A stretch of DNA of 64,000 bases from Bradyrhizobium sp. NDS-1. GTDB taxonomy: Bacteria > Pseudomonadota > Alphaproteobacteria > Rhizobiales > Xanthobacteraceae. Below, one piece after another: positions 45,094 to 54,779 of this stretch. The DNA lies in assembly GCF_032918005.1 (NCBI RefSeq), contig NZ_CP136628.1:6743501-6807500 (forward strand), written 5' to 3'. Under the pieces are notes generated by a model that ran no database searches, was not told the DNA's origin, and worked only from the letters and a program-made list of their open reading frames with translations. How positions within the stretch are numbered: the stretch's first letter is position 1; every line of letters starts with the position of its first letter. The position numbers and the translations under genes were made by a program.

Positions 45094-46398
45094 CTAGCCG
45101 TACAGCACTCGCGGTAGGATCGTGACGATGCCGGGCCAGAGCGTCAGCAGCAGCACGAAGCCGATCATGATGATCAGATACGGCATGGTCACGCGCGCGA
45201 TGTAGCCGAGACCATCGTCGGTCAAGCCCTGGATCACGAACAGGTTGAAGCCGACCGGCGGAGTGATCTGCGCCATCTCGACGGCGAGCACGAGGAAGAC
45301 GCCGAACCAGATCTCGTCGAAGCCGGCACCCTTCACGATCGGCAGCACGATCGGCAGCGTCATCACGATCATCGAGAAGCCGTCGAGGAAGCAGCCGAGG
45401 ACGAGATAGAAGACGATCAACGCCACGATCAGCATGAAGGGCGACAGGCCTAGCCCCTTGACGAAGGCCGCCACCGCCTGAGGGATGCCGAGGAAGGCCG
45501 CGGCATTGCCCAGGATCGAGGCCCCCAGCACGATCAGCGCGATCATCGAGCAAGTGACAACCGAGCCGATCAGCACGTCGCGCATCACTTGCTGCGACAT
45601 TGATCCCTGCGCCCAGGCGACCAGCGCGGCGCCCAGCACGCCGACGGCGGCGGCCTCGGATGGCGTCGCGAGTCCGCCATACATCGAGCCGAGCACGCAG
45701 ACGATCAGAAAGAGTGCCGGCGCGAGATCCTTCAGCGCTGCGAAGCGTTCGCTCCACGGCACTTGCGAGAGCCTGGCTTCCGTTTCCGGCACCATGCTCC
45801 GGTCGAGGCTCGTGTGTAGCATCACCCAGGCCATGAAGGTGGCGGCGAGCAGAAATCCCGGCAGCACGCCGGCGGTGAACAGCTTCAGGATCGAGACGTC
45901 GCCAAGCACGCCGTAGATGATCAGGATGTTTGACGGCGGGATCAAAAAGCCGAGCGTGCCCGCGCCGGCCAGCGAGCCGATCGCGATGTCGCGGGAATAG
46001 CCGCGGCGCAGCAGCTCGTTCAGCGACATGCGGCCGATTACCTGCGTGGTGGCGGCCGACGAGCCCGAGATCGCGGCGAAGATGGTGCAGCCGATCACGT
46101 TCACGTGCAGCAGACGGCCGGGCAAAAGCCCGGCCCACGGCGCGAGGCCCTGGAATAGGGAGCGTGACAGGCGGGTGCGAAACAAGAGCTCGCCCATCAG
46201 GATGAACAGCGGCAGCGCCAGCAGCTCCTGCGTGGTCAGGATATTCCAGGCGTATTGCGGCAAGAGCTTGTCGAGCGGGATCGAACGGAACATCGCGAGC
46301 AGCAGCGTCGCGGTGAGCGCGAGCGTGAGGCCGATCCACACGCCGCACGCCAGAAGCGCGAACAGGATCGCAAACAGGGCGACGACTTCGATGGTCAT
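45094..46398 (-). CDS. dctM: TRAP transporter large permease (DctM family)
   Basis: 434 residues and about 12 membrane helices, with family blocks LFILMGELLFRTRLSRSLFQGLAPW, GCTIFAAISGSSAATTQVIGRMSLNELLRRGY, GTLGFLIPPSNILIIYGVLGDVSI and QITPPVGFNLFVIQGL. It is the ion-coupled (usually Na+) channel of a tripartite ATP-independent periplasmic transporter, acting with the small subunit upstream. Last gene of the hyuA-hyuB-dctP-dctQ-dctM operon. Confidence 0.96.
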   Translation of the reverse strand: MTIEVVALFAILFALLACGVWIGLTLALTATLLLAMFRSIPLDKLLPQYAWNILTTQELLALPLFILMGELLFRTRLSRSLFQGLAPWAGLLPGRLLHVNVIGCTIFAAISGSSAATTQVIGRMSLNELLRRGYSRDIAIGSLAGAGTLGFLIPPSNILIIYGVLGDVSILKLFTAGVLPGFLLAATFMAWVMLHTSLDRSMVPETEARLSQVPWSERFAALKDLAPALFLIVCVLGSMYGGLATPSEAAAVGVLGAALVAWAQGSMSQQVMRDVLIGSVVTCSMIALIVLGASILGNAAAFLGIPQAVAAFVKGLGLSPFMLIVALIVFYLVLGCFLDGFSMIVMTLPIVLPIVKGAGFDEIWFGVFLVLAVEMAQITPPVGFNLFVIQGLTDDGLGYIARVTMPYLIIMIGFVLLLTLWPGIVTILPRVLYG

Positions 46399-46429
46399 GC
46401 GATCTTGAATCCGGGAGCGAGCAAAGCTG

Positions 46430-47041
46430 TCATTCGACGGGCGAGGCCTTCATGCGATGGTCCTCCAGCGGCAGGCCGAGGGCGGCCTGGATCGCGCGCG
46501 CCAGGAACTGCAGCGTCAGCAGCAGCATGCCGAAGGTGACGACGGCTTCCGGAAACCACAGCGGCGTATCGCTGGAGGTCGAGACCTGGCCGCGCACATA
46601 GGCGCCAAAGGCAAACTTCGCCATCGCCGAGGTCAGGAACGCCATGAAGGCGAAGCCGGCCGCCGCCGACAGGATCTCGAGCGCACGCTGCACCGGCGCC
46701 GGCACGTTCTTGAGCAGCAGCACGACGCGGATGTGGCCGCCGACGCGCAGGGTCATGGCGGCGCCGAAGGTGAAGGACGCCGCCATCAGATAGGACGAGT
46801 ATTCCCAGGCGATCGAGATCGACGGCGGGAAGAATGAGAGGAAGTTGGAAAGGAAGCGCGTTGCGACCTCGCACAGCATCAGCAGCGTCAGCATCACGAG
46901 ACAGCCGCCGCCGATCCAGCCGTCGAGCCGGCCAAGACGGTCGATGCCGTCGAGCAGGATCCGCAGCGGCACCGGCGCCGCTGCATTGAGGCTCTGCGGA
47001 GCTTCGGGCGAGACGCTCACCACGGCCGCACCCTCACCCAC
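46430..47041 (-). CDS. dctQ: TRAP transporter small permease (DctQ family)
   Basis: 203 residues with four membrane helices (first at ~45-65, CLVMLTLLMLCEVATRF), containing the DctQ elements ISIAWEYSSYLMAASFTFGAAMTLRVGGHIRV. The helix-rich small subunit stabilises the large permease. Its start overlaps the end of the binding-protein gene by 8 bases; an internal start is possible. Cotranscribed with dctP and dctM. Confidence 0.92.
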   Translation of the reverse strand: MGEGAAVVSVSPEAPQSLNAAAPVPLRILLDGIDRLGRLDGWIGGGCLVMLTLLMLCEVATRFLSNFLSFFPPSISIAWEYSSYLMAASFTFGAAMTLRVGGHIRVVLLLKNVPAPVQRALEILSAAAGFAFMAFLTSAMAKFAFGAYVRGQVSTSSDTPLWFPEAVVTFGMLLLTLQFLARAIQAALGLPLEDHRMKASPVE

Positions 47042-48038
47042 GCTTCATCTCGGCGAGATAGGCTCGCACCGGCTTGTCGGCAGCCGGCACGCGCTTGAGA
47101 AACGCGTCGAGTTGCGGCGCGGTCTTGCCGCGAATGTCCTTCATCATGGCGTCCGAGACCGGCACGACCTCCATGCCGCCCTCCTTGAGACGGTTGAGGC
47201 TGTCGACGTCGGCCTTGAGCGAGTTCGCCCAGAAGGTCGGCTCCATCTTCGTCGCGATATCCGCAACCAGCTTCTGTTGGTCGGCGGACAGCGCCTTCCA
47301 GGCATCGAGATTGACGGTGAGCATCTGCGACGACCAGACGTGGTTGGTCGGGTAGACGTATTTCAGGAATTCCCAGAACTTGCCGTCGACACCCGAGACG
47401 GACGAGGTGGACACACCCGAGACCGCACCCGACGCCAGCGCCGGTATCGTTTCGCCCCAGGGGATCATCACCGGCGCCATGCCGACCACGGCCAGCATGT
47501 CGACGGCGTTTTTGTCGGGCACGCGGATCTTGATGTTCTTGAGGCCCTCGACGTCGGCGACCTTGACCTTGAGGTGCAGATACTGCGTCGGCCACGGCAC
47601 GACGTAGAGGATCTTCTGGTTGTTGCGCGCGGCGACCTTCTCGTATTCGGGCCGCACATATTTGTGCAGCACCTTCAGCTCGTCCATCGAACTGCACAGG
47701 AAGGGAATGCTCTCGACGCCCATGAAGGGCTCGTCGCCGACCTGCTGGATGTTGAGGACGTCGGCGAGCGGCACCAGACCGTCGCGTACGGCGCGCAGAT
47801 GCTCGGGGCCCTTGAATCCGAGCTGACCGCCCGCCTTCACGGTGATCGCGACCGTGCCGCCGCTCTGCTTCTTCACCTCCTCGGCGAACGCAAACGCGTT
47901 CTGGGTGTGGAAATTGCCGTCGGGCCAGACCGTCGACATGTCCCAGCTCACGCTCGCCGCCCGGGCGCGCGTGGAGATTTGGCCGGCGGCAAGCAGCGTC
48001 GCTGCCCCCGCGGTGAAGTTCCGTCGTGTGATCATCAA
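47034..48038 (-). CDS. dctP: TRAP transporter periplasmic substrate-binding protein (DctP)
   Basis: 334 residues with a twin-arginine-like leader (ITRRNFTAGAATLLAAGQISTRARA), then the DctP fold (WDMSTVWPDGNFHTQNAFAFAEEVKKQSGGTVAITVK ... LKNIKIRVPDKNAVDMLAVVGMAPVMIPWGE). The region IKIRVPDKN holds the usual Arg that binds a carboxylate. Its ligand is probably the substrate or product of the neighbouring hydantoinase/oxoprolinase-like enzyme. Starts 35 bases after hyuB. Confidence 0.93.
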   Translation of the reverse strand: MMITRRNFTAGAATLLAAGQISTRARAASVSWDMSTVWPDGNFHTQNAFAFAEEVKKQSGGTVAITVKAGGQLGFKGPEHLRAVRDGLVPLADVLNIQQVGDEPFMGVESIPFLCSSMDELKVLHKYVRPEYEKVAARNNQKILYVVPWPTQYLHLKVKVADVEGLKNIKIRVPDKNAVDMLAVVGMAPVMIPWGETIPALASGAVSGVSTSSVSGVDGKFWEFLKYVYPTNHVWSSQMLTVNLDAWKALSADQQKLVADIATKMEPTFWANSLKADVDSLNRLKEGGMEVVPVSDAMMKDIRGKTAPQLDAFLKRVPAADKPVRAYLAEMKRG

Positions 48039-48073
48039 CCCCCTCCGTTCGTTATGCCCGTCGCCGGATGGCG

Positions 48074-49732
48074 TCAGCGCGCATACCCATAAACTGCAAC
48101 CGCATTGTCGGCAGACACGAGGCCGCTTTCGATGTCGTCCCTGATCGCCGCATGGTCACGCTCGGTTGGCGCACCGATGCCGGCACCGCCCGGCGTCAGC
48201 ACCACGAGGCGATCATCCGGCGGCACCTGCTGAAAGCCCTTGCCGCGCAGCTTCTTGCCGGACTTCAGGCCGACATAGCCGGCTTCGCCGTTCTTGCCGC
48301 CATCGCGGCCGCGCGGCGGATGATCGATGCGGTCGAACGCCGCCAGGATATCGAACGGCGCGTCGACGCCGCTGCCGACCTCGATGATCTGGCCGAGGCC
48401 GCCGCGGGTGCGCCCTGCCCCGCCGGAATCCGGCCGCAGCTCCTTGCGCCAGAAGATCAAGGGCGTCTGCGTCTCCGCGATCTCGACCGGCGTGCCGCGC
48501 ACGCCGCTGGGATAGGCGGTCGCCGACAGTCCGTCCTTGCCGAAGCGCGCGCCCGTGCCGCCGTTGGACGTCACCGCCATCGAGAACCCGTAATTGCCGC
48601 CGACGCCGCTTCGCGTCTGGCCGCGCACGTTGAGATTCCACAGGCACGAGGTGCCCTCCGCCGGCACGCGCTCGGGAATGATCTGGCGCAGGCAGCCGAA
48701 CACGACGTCTGGCAGCATCTGGCCGATGATGTGGCGCGAGGCGACCGGCGCGGGCTTCGGCGCATTGAGGATCGCCCCTGGGGGAGCGGACACCGTCAGC
48801 GGCGAGAGCGAGCCGGCATTGTTCGGGATCTGCGAGGCGACGACACAGCCGAGGCCGAACACGGTGTAGGCGGTTGTATATGAAAGGGGCACGTTGATGC
48901 CGAACTTCGAGGCCGCCGAGGTGCCGTCGAAATCGACGTGAATGCCCGTATCCGAGATCGTCAGCGTCGCGGCCAGCGTCACCGGCGCATCATAGCCGTC
49001 GACCACCATGGTGTTGCGCCAGCTGCCCTTCGGCAGCTTTGCGATCTCGGCCAGCACGGCCTCGCGGGAGCGCTCGCAGATGTAGTCGCCGAGATCGTCG
49101 AGCGTGTCGATGCCGAACTCGGTCATCATCTCGACCAGCCGCTCGCAGCCAACGTCGTTGCAGCCGGCGAGCGAATAGGTGTCGCCCTCGGTGTCGATGG
49201 GCAGCCGCGTGTTGGTGCGGATCATCGCCATCAGCGTCTCGTTGACGACGCCCTGGTCGATCAGCTTCAGCATGGGGATGTAGAGACCCTCCATGAACAC
49301 GTCGGTCGCGTCGGGCCCGAAGCCGATGCCGCCGATATCCATGAGATGGCTGGTGCAGGAGAACAGCGCCACCGGCTTGCCGTCCTTGAAGCAGGGCGTG
49401 GTAACGACGAAGTCGTTGAGGTGGCCGGTGCCCATCCAGGGATCGTTGGTGATGTAGGCGTCGCCCTCCTTCATCGTCTCGATCGGAAAGTGGTTGATGA
49501 AATGCTTGACCGATTCCGCCATCGAGTTGACGTGACCGGGCGTGCCGGTCACCGCCTGCGCCAGCATCCGGCCCCTGAGGTCGAACACGCCGGCCGAGAG
49601 GTCGCCGCATTCACGCACGATCGGGCTGAAGGCGGTGCGCAGCAGCACCTGCGCCTGCTCTTCGACCACCGCGATCAGCCGGTGCCACATGATCTGAAGA
49701 TCGATCAGGCTCGCGCCATTTGCCTTGCTCAT
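48074..49732 (-). CDS. hyuB: Hydantoinase/oxoprolinase B subunit
   Basis: 552 residues of the HyuB family (GDLSAGVFDLRGRMLAQAVTGTPGHVNSMAESVKHF; SCTSHLMDIGGIGFGPDATDVFMEG; SGGAGRTRGGLGQIIEVGSG). With HyuA it forms an ATP-dependent ring-opening enzyme for hydantoins, oxoproline or related lactams/ketones; acetone carboxylase belongs to the same superfamily. The exact substrate cannot be read from sequence. It begins 2 bases after hyuA. Confidence 0.94.
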   Translation of the reverse strand: MSKANGASLIDLQIMWHRLIAVVEEQAQVLLRTAFSPIVRECGDLSAGVFDLRGRMLAQAVTGTPGHVNSMAESVKHFINHFPIETMKEGDAYITNDPWMGTGHLNDFVVTTPCFKDGKPVALFSCTSHLMDIGGIGFGPDATDVFMEGLYIPMLKLIDQGVVNETLMAMIRTNTRLPIDTEGDTYSLAGCNDVGCERLVEMMTEFGIDTLDDLGDYICERSREAVLAEIAKLPKGSWRNTMVVDGYDAPVTLAATLTISDTGIHVDFDGTSAASKFGINVPLSYTTAYTVFGLGCVVASQIPNNAGSLSPLTVSAPPGAILNAPKPAPVASRHIIGQMLPDVVFGCLRQIIPERVPAEGTSCLWNLNVRGQTRSGVGGNYGFSMAVTSNGGTGARFGKDGLSATAYPSGVRGTPVEIAETQTPLIFWRKELRPDSGGAGRTRGGLGQIIEVGSGVDAPFDILAAFDRIDHPPRGRDGGKNGEAGYVGLKSGKKLRGKGFQQVPPDDRLVVLTPGGAGIGAPTERDHAAIRDDIESGLVSADNAVAVYGYAR

Positions 49733-49734
49733 GA

Positions 49735-51819
49735 TCAGGCTGCCTTTCGTTCCATGACGATGCTGCCGGCACCGTCGATGTGGGCGTCGAAACTGTTGGA
49801 GACGAAGGTCGAGGTCTCGTCCTCCGCGATCACGGCCGGGCCCGCGATGGTCGCGCCCGGCGCCATGTCCTCGCGGCGATAGAGCGGGATCTCGATCACC
49901 TCGCCGGCGCGGCCATCGAAGAATTTGCGGCTGCCGGTGGCCTTTCCGGCGGGCTTGCGCGCGACGGCGGCGACCGCGGACGGATTGCGCGCGTCGGTGG
50001 TGGCCAGCACCGACCAGCTCAACACCTCGATCGCGGCACCCGGGATCGACCGCTCGAACATCGCGGAATAGTCCGCCTCGAACTTCCGGCGAAGGCCGGC
50101 GAGATCGGCCGCCGTCAGCCGCCGGTTGGGCAGCTCGACCGAGATCTCGTGACCCTGGCCGACATAGCGCATGAAGGCGGCGCGGCGCTCGCGCACCGGC
50201 GCACCGGCCGCGCCAGGCTCGACCAATGCGCGCGCTTCGGTCACCATCTCCTGCAGGAGATCGGAGACCGCTTCGGTGTCGAAATCGTCGAGCCGGACAT
50301 GACGGCTGCGCACCAGCTCATAGGCGATCGGCGCGGCCAGGAACCCGACAGCCGAGCCGACACCGGCATTCGACGGCACGATCACCCGGGAGACGCCGAT
50401 CTTCTCTGCGACACGCGCCGCATGCAGCGGCGCGGCACCGCCGAAGGCGATCAACGTGTGCTGGCCGACAATCTCGCCGCGCTCGACCGCATGGACGCGC
50501 GCCGCGCTCGCCATGTTCTCGCAGACGACTTCATGAACGGCATAGGCCGCGGTTTCCGCGGACAGGCCGAGCGGCTCGCCGACATCGCGCAGCAGCGCCT
50601 GCTTGGAAAGCTCCGGATCGAGCTTGATCGTCCCGGCCGCAAACGCGTCGGGATCGATCATGCCGAGAGCTACGTCCGCATCCGTCACGGCCGGACGCCG
50701 GCCGCCGCGGCCGTAGCAGGCCGGTCCCGGCTCCGATGAGGCGCTTTCGGGCCCGACGGTGACGCGCTTCATGGCATCGACATGCGCGATCGAGCCGCCG
50801 CCGGCGCCGATCTCGACCATCTCGATCACGGGAATGCGCACCGGCAGGCCGGAGCCCTTGAGGAAACGCGCCGCGCGATCGACCTCGAACACGCGCGAGG
50901 TCTCGGGCTGGTACTTCTCGATCAGGCAGATCTTCGCGGTGGTGCCGCCCATGTCGAAGGACAGCACCTTGCTCTCGCCAAGACGCGCCGCGATCTGCGC
51001 CGCGAAAATGGCACCGCCGGCGGGGCCGGATTCGACGAGACGCACCGGAAAGCGCCGCGCCGTCTCGATCGAGGTGACGCCGCCGCCGGAGGTGACGAGG
51101 TAGATCGCGCCGCGAAACTGCTCGACCTGCAGGGCGTCCGCCATGCGGGCGAGATAGCCGTCGATCAGCGGTTGCACATAGGCGTTGGCGACCGCTGTCG
51201 ATGTGCGCTCATACTCGCGGATCTCGGGACACACGGCGGAGGACACGGTCACGGAGATGCCGGGCATCTCCTCTGCCAAGATCGCGGCCGCTCGTCGCTC
51301 ATGCTCGGGATTGGCATAGGAGTGCAGAAAGGCGATGGCGACGCTCTCGACGCCCAGCTCACGCAATTTCGGCGCGAGTGCGCGCACCGAAGTTTCGTCG
51401 AGCGCGAGGCGGACGACGCCGTGGGCGTCGACGCGCTCGGGCACGGTGAAACGCAGGCTGCGCGGCGCCAGGGGCCTCGGCTTGTCGATGCCGAGATCGT
51501 ACTGGTCGTAGCGGCTTTCGGTGCCGATATCGAGCACGTCGCGAAAGCCTTCGGTCGCGATCAGCGCGGTTTTCGCGCCGCGGCGCTCGATGATGGCGTT
51601 GGTGGCGAGCGTGGTGCCGTGAATGAAGACATCGATGTCGCTGATATGCGCGCGCGCGGCAGTGAGAATGAGGCGCATGCCGTCCAGAACTGCCTGTTCG
51701 GGCCGCTGCGGCGTGGTCAGCAGCTTGCGCGTCTTCCGTATCTCGCCCACGTCCAGCACGATGTCGGTGAACGTGCCACCGATATCCACGGCAAGCCGTA
51801 CCTCGGCTCCCTCAAGCAT
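49735..51819 (-). CDS. hyuA: Hydantoinase/oxoprolinase A subunit
   Basis: 694 residues of the HyuA family: N-terminal ASKHA-type phosphate loop (LAVDIGGTFTDIVLD), FIHGTTLATNAIIERRGAKTALI, then SFDMGGTTAKICLI as the second phosphate motif, and a C-terminal domain (VGQGHEISVELPNRRL). It activates the ring of the substrate with ATP, working with HyuB. It is the first gene of an operon with hyuB and the three TRAP genes, so the transporter probably brings in the substrate. The start MLEGAEVRLAV is taken; an ATG further in is possible. Confidence 0.95.
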   Translation of the reverse strand: MLEGAEVRLAVDIGGTFTDIVLDVGEIRKTRKLLTTPQRPEQAVLDGMRLILTAARAHISDIDVFIHGTTLATNAIIERRGAKTALIATEGFRDVLDIGTESRYDQYDLGIDKPRPLAPRSLRFTVPERVDAHGVVRLALDETSVRALAPKLRELGVESVAIAFLHSYANPEHERRAAAILAEEMPGISVTVSSAVCPEIREYERTSTAVANAYVQPLIDGYLARMADALQVEQFRGAIYLVTSGGGVTSIETARRFPVRLVESGPAGGAIFAAQIAARLGESKVLSFDMGGTTAKICLIEKYQPETSRVFEVDRAARFLKGSGLPVRIPVIEMVEIGAGGGSIAHVDAMKRVTVGPESASSEPGPACYGRGGRRPAVTDADVALGMIDPDAFAAGTIKLDPELSKQALLRDVGEPLGLSAETAAYAVHEVVCENMASAARVHAVERGEIVGQHTLIAFGGAAPLHAARVAEKIGVSRVIVPSNAGVGSAVGFLAAPIAYELVRSRHVRLDDFDTEAVSDLLQEMVTEARALVEPGAAGAPVRERRAAFMRYVGQGHEISVELPNRRLTAADLAGLRRKFEADYSAMFERSIPGAAIEVLSWSVLATTDARNPSAVAAVARKPAGKATGSRKFFDGRAGEVIEIPLYRREDMAPGATIAGPAVIAEDETSTFVSNSFDAHIDGAGSIVMERKAA

Positions 51820-51960
51820 TCCAAATTCTCCGTGCTGATCGTCGAGACTGAGGTCGAAAGCGCAGCAATTTCCATGCCATGGACGACGAGGACAACGCCG
51901 CGCCCGGCTATTCTGCTTGGCACCTATGCAATAGGCAAGGCGTGTTCGCCGCCGGTGCGA

Positions 51961-52782
51961 TCAGAGCAGGAATGCAAGCGCCGCTTCGCAGCGCTCCTCA
52001 ACCTTCAACGTCAGGAGATCGTCGGCGCGGGTGCGTCCGAGATTGACCGCCGCGATCGGGATCTGCCGTTTCGCAGCCGCCTGCACGAAGCGGAATCCCG
52101 AATAGACCATCAATGACGAACCGACGACGAGCATCGCGTCGGCCTGCGCCAGATGGTCGTGCGCCGTAGCGACGATGTCGCGCGGGACGTTCTCGCCGAA
52201 GAACACGACGTCGGGCTTGAGGATGCCGCCACAGGCCTCGCAAGCAGGCACTTCGAACGACGAAAAATCCTCGTGCTCGAGATCGGCGTCGCCATCCGGT
52301 GCATCGGCGGCATCGAGCTTCAACCACGCCGCATTGGCGTGGCCAAGCGCACGCTGAAATTCCTCGCGCGGCATCTTCGCTTCGCAGCCCATGCAGCGGA
52401 CCAGATCGAGCCGGCCATGTAGGTCGATCACCTGACGGTGGCCGGCGGACTGATGCAGCCGGTCGACATTCTGGGTCAGCAGCATCCCGCACCGCCCGTT
52501 CGCCTCGAGCCGGGCCAGCGCGCGATGCGCATCGTTCGGCCGCGCCTGGCCGAACCGCCGCCAGCCGATCAGGCTGCGCGCCCAATAGCGCCGGCGCGTA
52601 TGCTCGTCCGAGATGAAGGACTGGAAGTTGACCGGCTGGGTCCGCTTCCAGTTGCCGTTTCTATCGCGATAATCGGGAATGCCCGAATTGGTGCTGCAGC
52701 CGGCGCCGGTCAGCACGAACAGATTTTCGTGGCGGCCGATGAAATCCTGGAGCGGAGGGTTTGCCAGCGGAGCATTGGTCAT
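51961..52782 (-). CDS. Sir2-family NAD-dependent protein deacylase
   Basis: 273 residues from the ATG at 52782 (MTNAPLANPPLQDF). Sirtuin motifs in order: VLTGAGCSTNSGIPDYRD, LLTQNVDRLHQSAGHRQVIDLHGRLD with the catalytic His, a zinc site RCMGCEAK plus EACGG, and VVFFGENVPRD with MLVVGSSLMVYSGFRF. The order and zinc spacing resemble SIRT4-type (class II) enzymes. It removes acyl groups from lysines using NAD+. It starts 52 bases after the antiporter gene in the same direction, so they may be cotranscribed. Confidence 0.93.
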   Translation of the reverse strand: MTNAPLANPPLQDFIGRHENLFVLTGAGCSTNSGIPDYRDRNGNWKRTQPVNFQSFISDEHTRRRYWARSLIGWRRFGQARPNDAHRALARLEANGRCGMLLTQNVDRLHQSAGHRQVIDLHGRLDLVRCMGCEAKMPREEFQRALGHANAAWLKLDAADAPDGDADLEHEDFSSFEVPACEACGGILKPDVVFFGENVPRDIVATAHDHLAQADAMLVVGSSLMVYSGFRFVQAAAKRQIPIAAVNLGRTRADDLLTLKVEERCEAALAFLL

Positions 52783-52834
52783 GGCGCATGATGTAGTTCG
52801 CGTCGGCAGGTTTGCCAGATCACGGGAGAGCCGG

Positions 52835-54634
52835 CTATTGCGGGGACCGGCGCCCGGTGAGATCGAGCGGACGAGGTTTCTCCTGTCCGGCAATGCGGGC
52901 GGCCCGCTGCAGCGTCAGCCGGAATTCGTCCCGCTTCTCGTGCACCGAGGCGATGGCATGCCCGACCGCAACGCCGAGACCGACCAGGGCCGCTTCGGAA
53001 AGCTGCAGGCTTGCCTCGATGGTTTCGGGCACCGCGTCGGTTGCGCCGATCGCATAGAGGTGGCGGGCGTGATCGGCGTCCCGCGCGCGTGAAACGATCA
53101 GCACATCCGGTCGCGCCGCGCGAATCCGCTCGACGACGGCATCGATCGCCGGCCGCGACTGGATGGTGATGATCACACCGGTCGTCTGCATCAGGCCGCA
53201 AGCTTCGAGGAAGCCCGGCTCCGTCGCGTCGCCAAAATAGACCTTGTGGCCGTCGCGCCGGTCGCGCGCCACGGCAACGGCCTCGTGATCGACCGCGATG
53301 TAGTTCAGGCCATGGCCGGTCAGCAGCGAGCAGACGACCTTTCCGACGCGGCCGTAGCCGATCACGATCGCCTGCGCCTGGTCGCCGGGCGGCCGAACCG
53401 ACAGCTCGGGATCAGGCGAGCGCTCGGGACCCAGCTTTGCGGCTAATCGTCGTCCGAGCATGCTCAGAAGCGGCGTCAACGCCATCGTCACGGCGGCGAC
53501 GGCGACGGCAAAGCTCGACACGCGAGGCTCGATCAGACCGCCGGCCACCGCCATTCCGATGCTGACGAAAGCGAATTCGCCGACGGGACCCAGCAGGAAG
53601 CCGATTTCGATCGCCGCGGGCCAGGAGAGCCTGAAGAGACGGCCGAGGAGGATGAGCACGATCGCCTTGCCGGCGACAATGCCGATGACGGCGGCCAGCA
53701 GCCAACCGGGCTCGCGCATGAACACGCGGAAGTCGATGGCCATGCCGACGGTGAAGAAGAAGATGCCGAGCAGCAGGCCCTTGAACGGCTCGACGGTGGC
53801 CTCGATGGCCTTGCCATACTCCGTTTCCGCCAGCATCAGCCCCGCAACGAATGCCCCGAGCGCCATCGAGAGGCCGGCCTGGTGCGCGGCAAGCCCCGCG
53901 CCGACGATGACGAACAAGGTCGCTGCGACGAACAACTCCGTCGAATGAGTGCCTGCAACCATCTGGAACAGCGGACGCATCAGCAGCCGCCCGACCAGAG
54001 TAAGAAAAGCGACCGCCAGTGCGGCCTTCAGGACAGCACTGGAAATGTGAGTCAGGACCGAGCCGCCGCTGTCCGCCCCGAGCACCGAGACGAAAACCAG
54101 AATGGGGACCACGGCGAGGTCCTGGGCCAGCAGCACCGAGAAGCTGGCGCGACCGGCCGTGGTCGCAAGGCGCCTCTCGCTGGACAGAAGCTCGAGCACG
54201 ATCGCCGTCGAGGACAGCGCAAGGCTCGCGCCGAGGATCACGGCCGTATCGGAGCCCTGCCCGGCGAGAAGCGCCACGCCGAAAATGATGGCTGAGGTCA
54301 GAAGGACCTGCAGGCCGCCAAGCCCGAACACCAGGCGTCGCATCGTGACCAGCCGCCGGAAAGACAGCTCGAGCCCGATCAGGAAGAGCAGGAACACGAT
54401 GCCCAGATTGGCGATCCCCTCGACGTTCTGCGCGTCCGTCACCGTGAACCAGTACAGGAACGGGACTTCGCGAACGAGCGAACCAAGGCCGAGCGGACCG
54501 AGGATGGCGCCCGCACCGAGATAGCCCAGCACGGGATTGATGCCCCAATGGCGGACGATCGGCACCACGACGCCGGCGGTACCGAGCACCACCAGCGCGT
54601 CGCTATAGGCATTGATGTTGATCGCTGTGGTCAC
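52835..54634 (-). CDS. Kef-type monovalent cation:proton antiporter with RCK domain
   Basis: 599 residues from a GTG at 54634 (VTTAININAYSDALVV), with AAGGG nearby; a longer frame upstream is Arg-rich and unlikely. About 12 membrane helices of the CPA2 family (GAGAILGPLGLGSL; IVFLLFLIGLELSFR; ASLALSSTAIVLELL; VVPILVFVSVLGAD) and a C-terminal TrkA-N/RCK NAD-binding domain (AIVIGYGRVGKVVCSLLTGHG, with YFGDATEPGFLEACGL). It exchanges K+ or Na+ for H+ and is gated by nucleotide or glutathione-adduct binding in the Kef family. The neighbouring sirtuin also uses NAD. Confidence 0.94.
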   Translation of the reverse strand: MTTAININAYSDALVVLGTAGVVVPIVRHWGINPVLGYLGAGAILGPLGLGSLVREVPFLYWFTVTDAQNVEGIANLGIVFLLFLIGLELSFRRLVTMRRLVFGLGGLQVLLTSAIIFGVALLAGQGSDTAVILGASLALSSTAIVLELLSSERRLATTAGRASFSVLLAQDLAVVPILVFVSVLGADSGGSVLTHISSAVLKAALAVAFLTLVGRLLMRPLFQMVAGTHSTELFVAATLFVIVGAGLAAHQAGLSMALGAFVAGLMLAETEYGKAIEATVEPFKGLLLGIFFFTVGMAIDFRVFMREPGWLLAAVIGIVAGKAIVLILLGRLFRLSWPAAIEIGFLLGPVGEFAFVSIGMAVAGGLIEPRVSSFAVAVAAVTMALTPLLSMLGRRLAAKLGPERSPDPELSVRPPGDQAQAIVIGYGRVGKVVCSLLTGHGLNYIAVDHEAVAVARDRRDGHKVYFGDATEPGFLEACGLMQTTGVIITIQSRPAIDAVVERIRAARPDVLIVSRARDADHARHLYAIGATDAVPETIEASLQLSEAALVGLGVAVGHAIASVHEKRDEFRLTLQRAARIAGQEKPRPLDLTGRRSPQ

Positions 54635-54779
54635 GAGCCCTTCACGTGTCGGCGACTGCCAATAGCGGCAGCGTCGTCCACGGTCGATAGCACACAGCGC
54701 CGCAGACGCCCAACTCGGCCTGCCCTCTAGCCTCACGAGGCATGATCCTCACGAGGCATGGGGCGGCCGAAGCGGACGT

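Noticed and set aside
50782..52116. Open frame antisense to hyuA
   Set aside because: Shadow of hyuA; no family and implausible amino acid composition.
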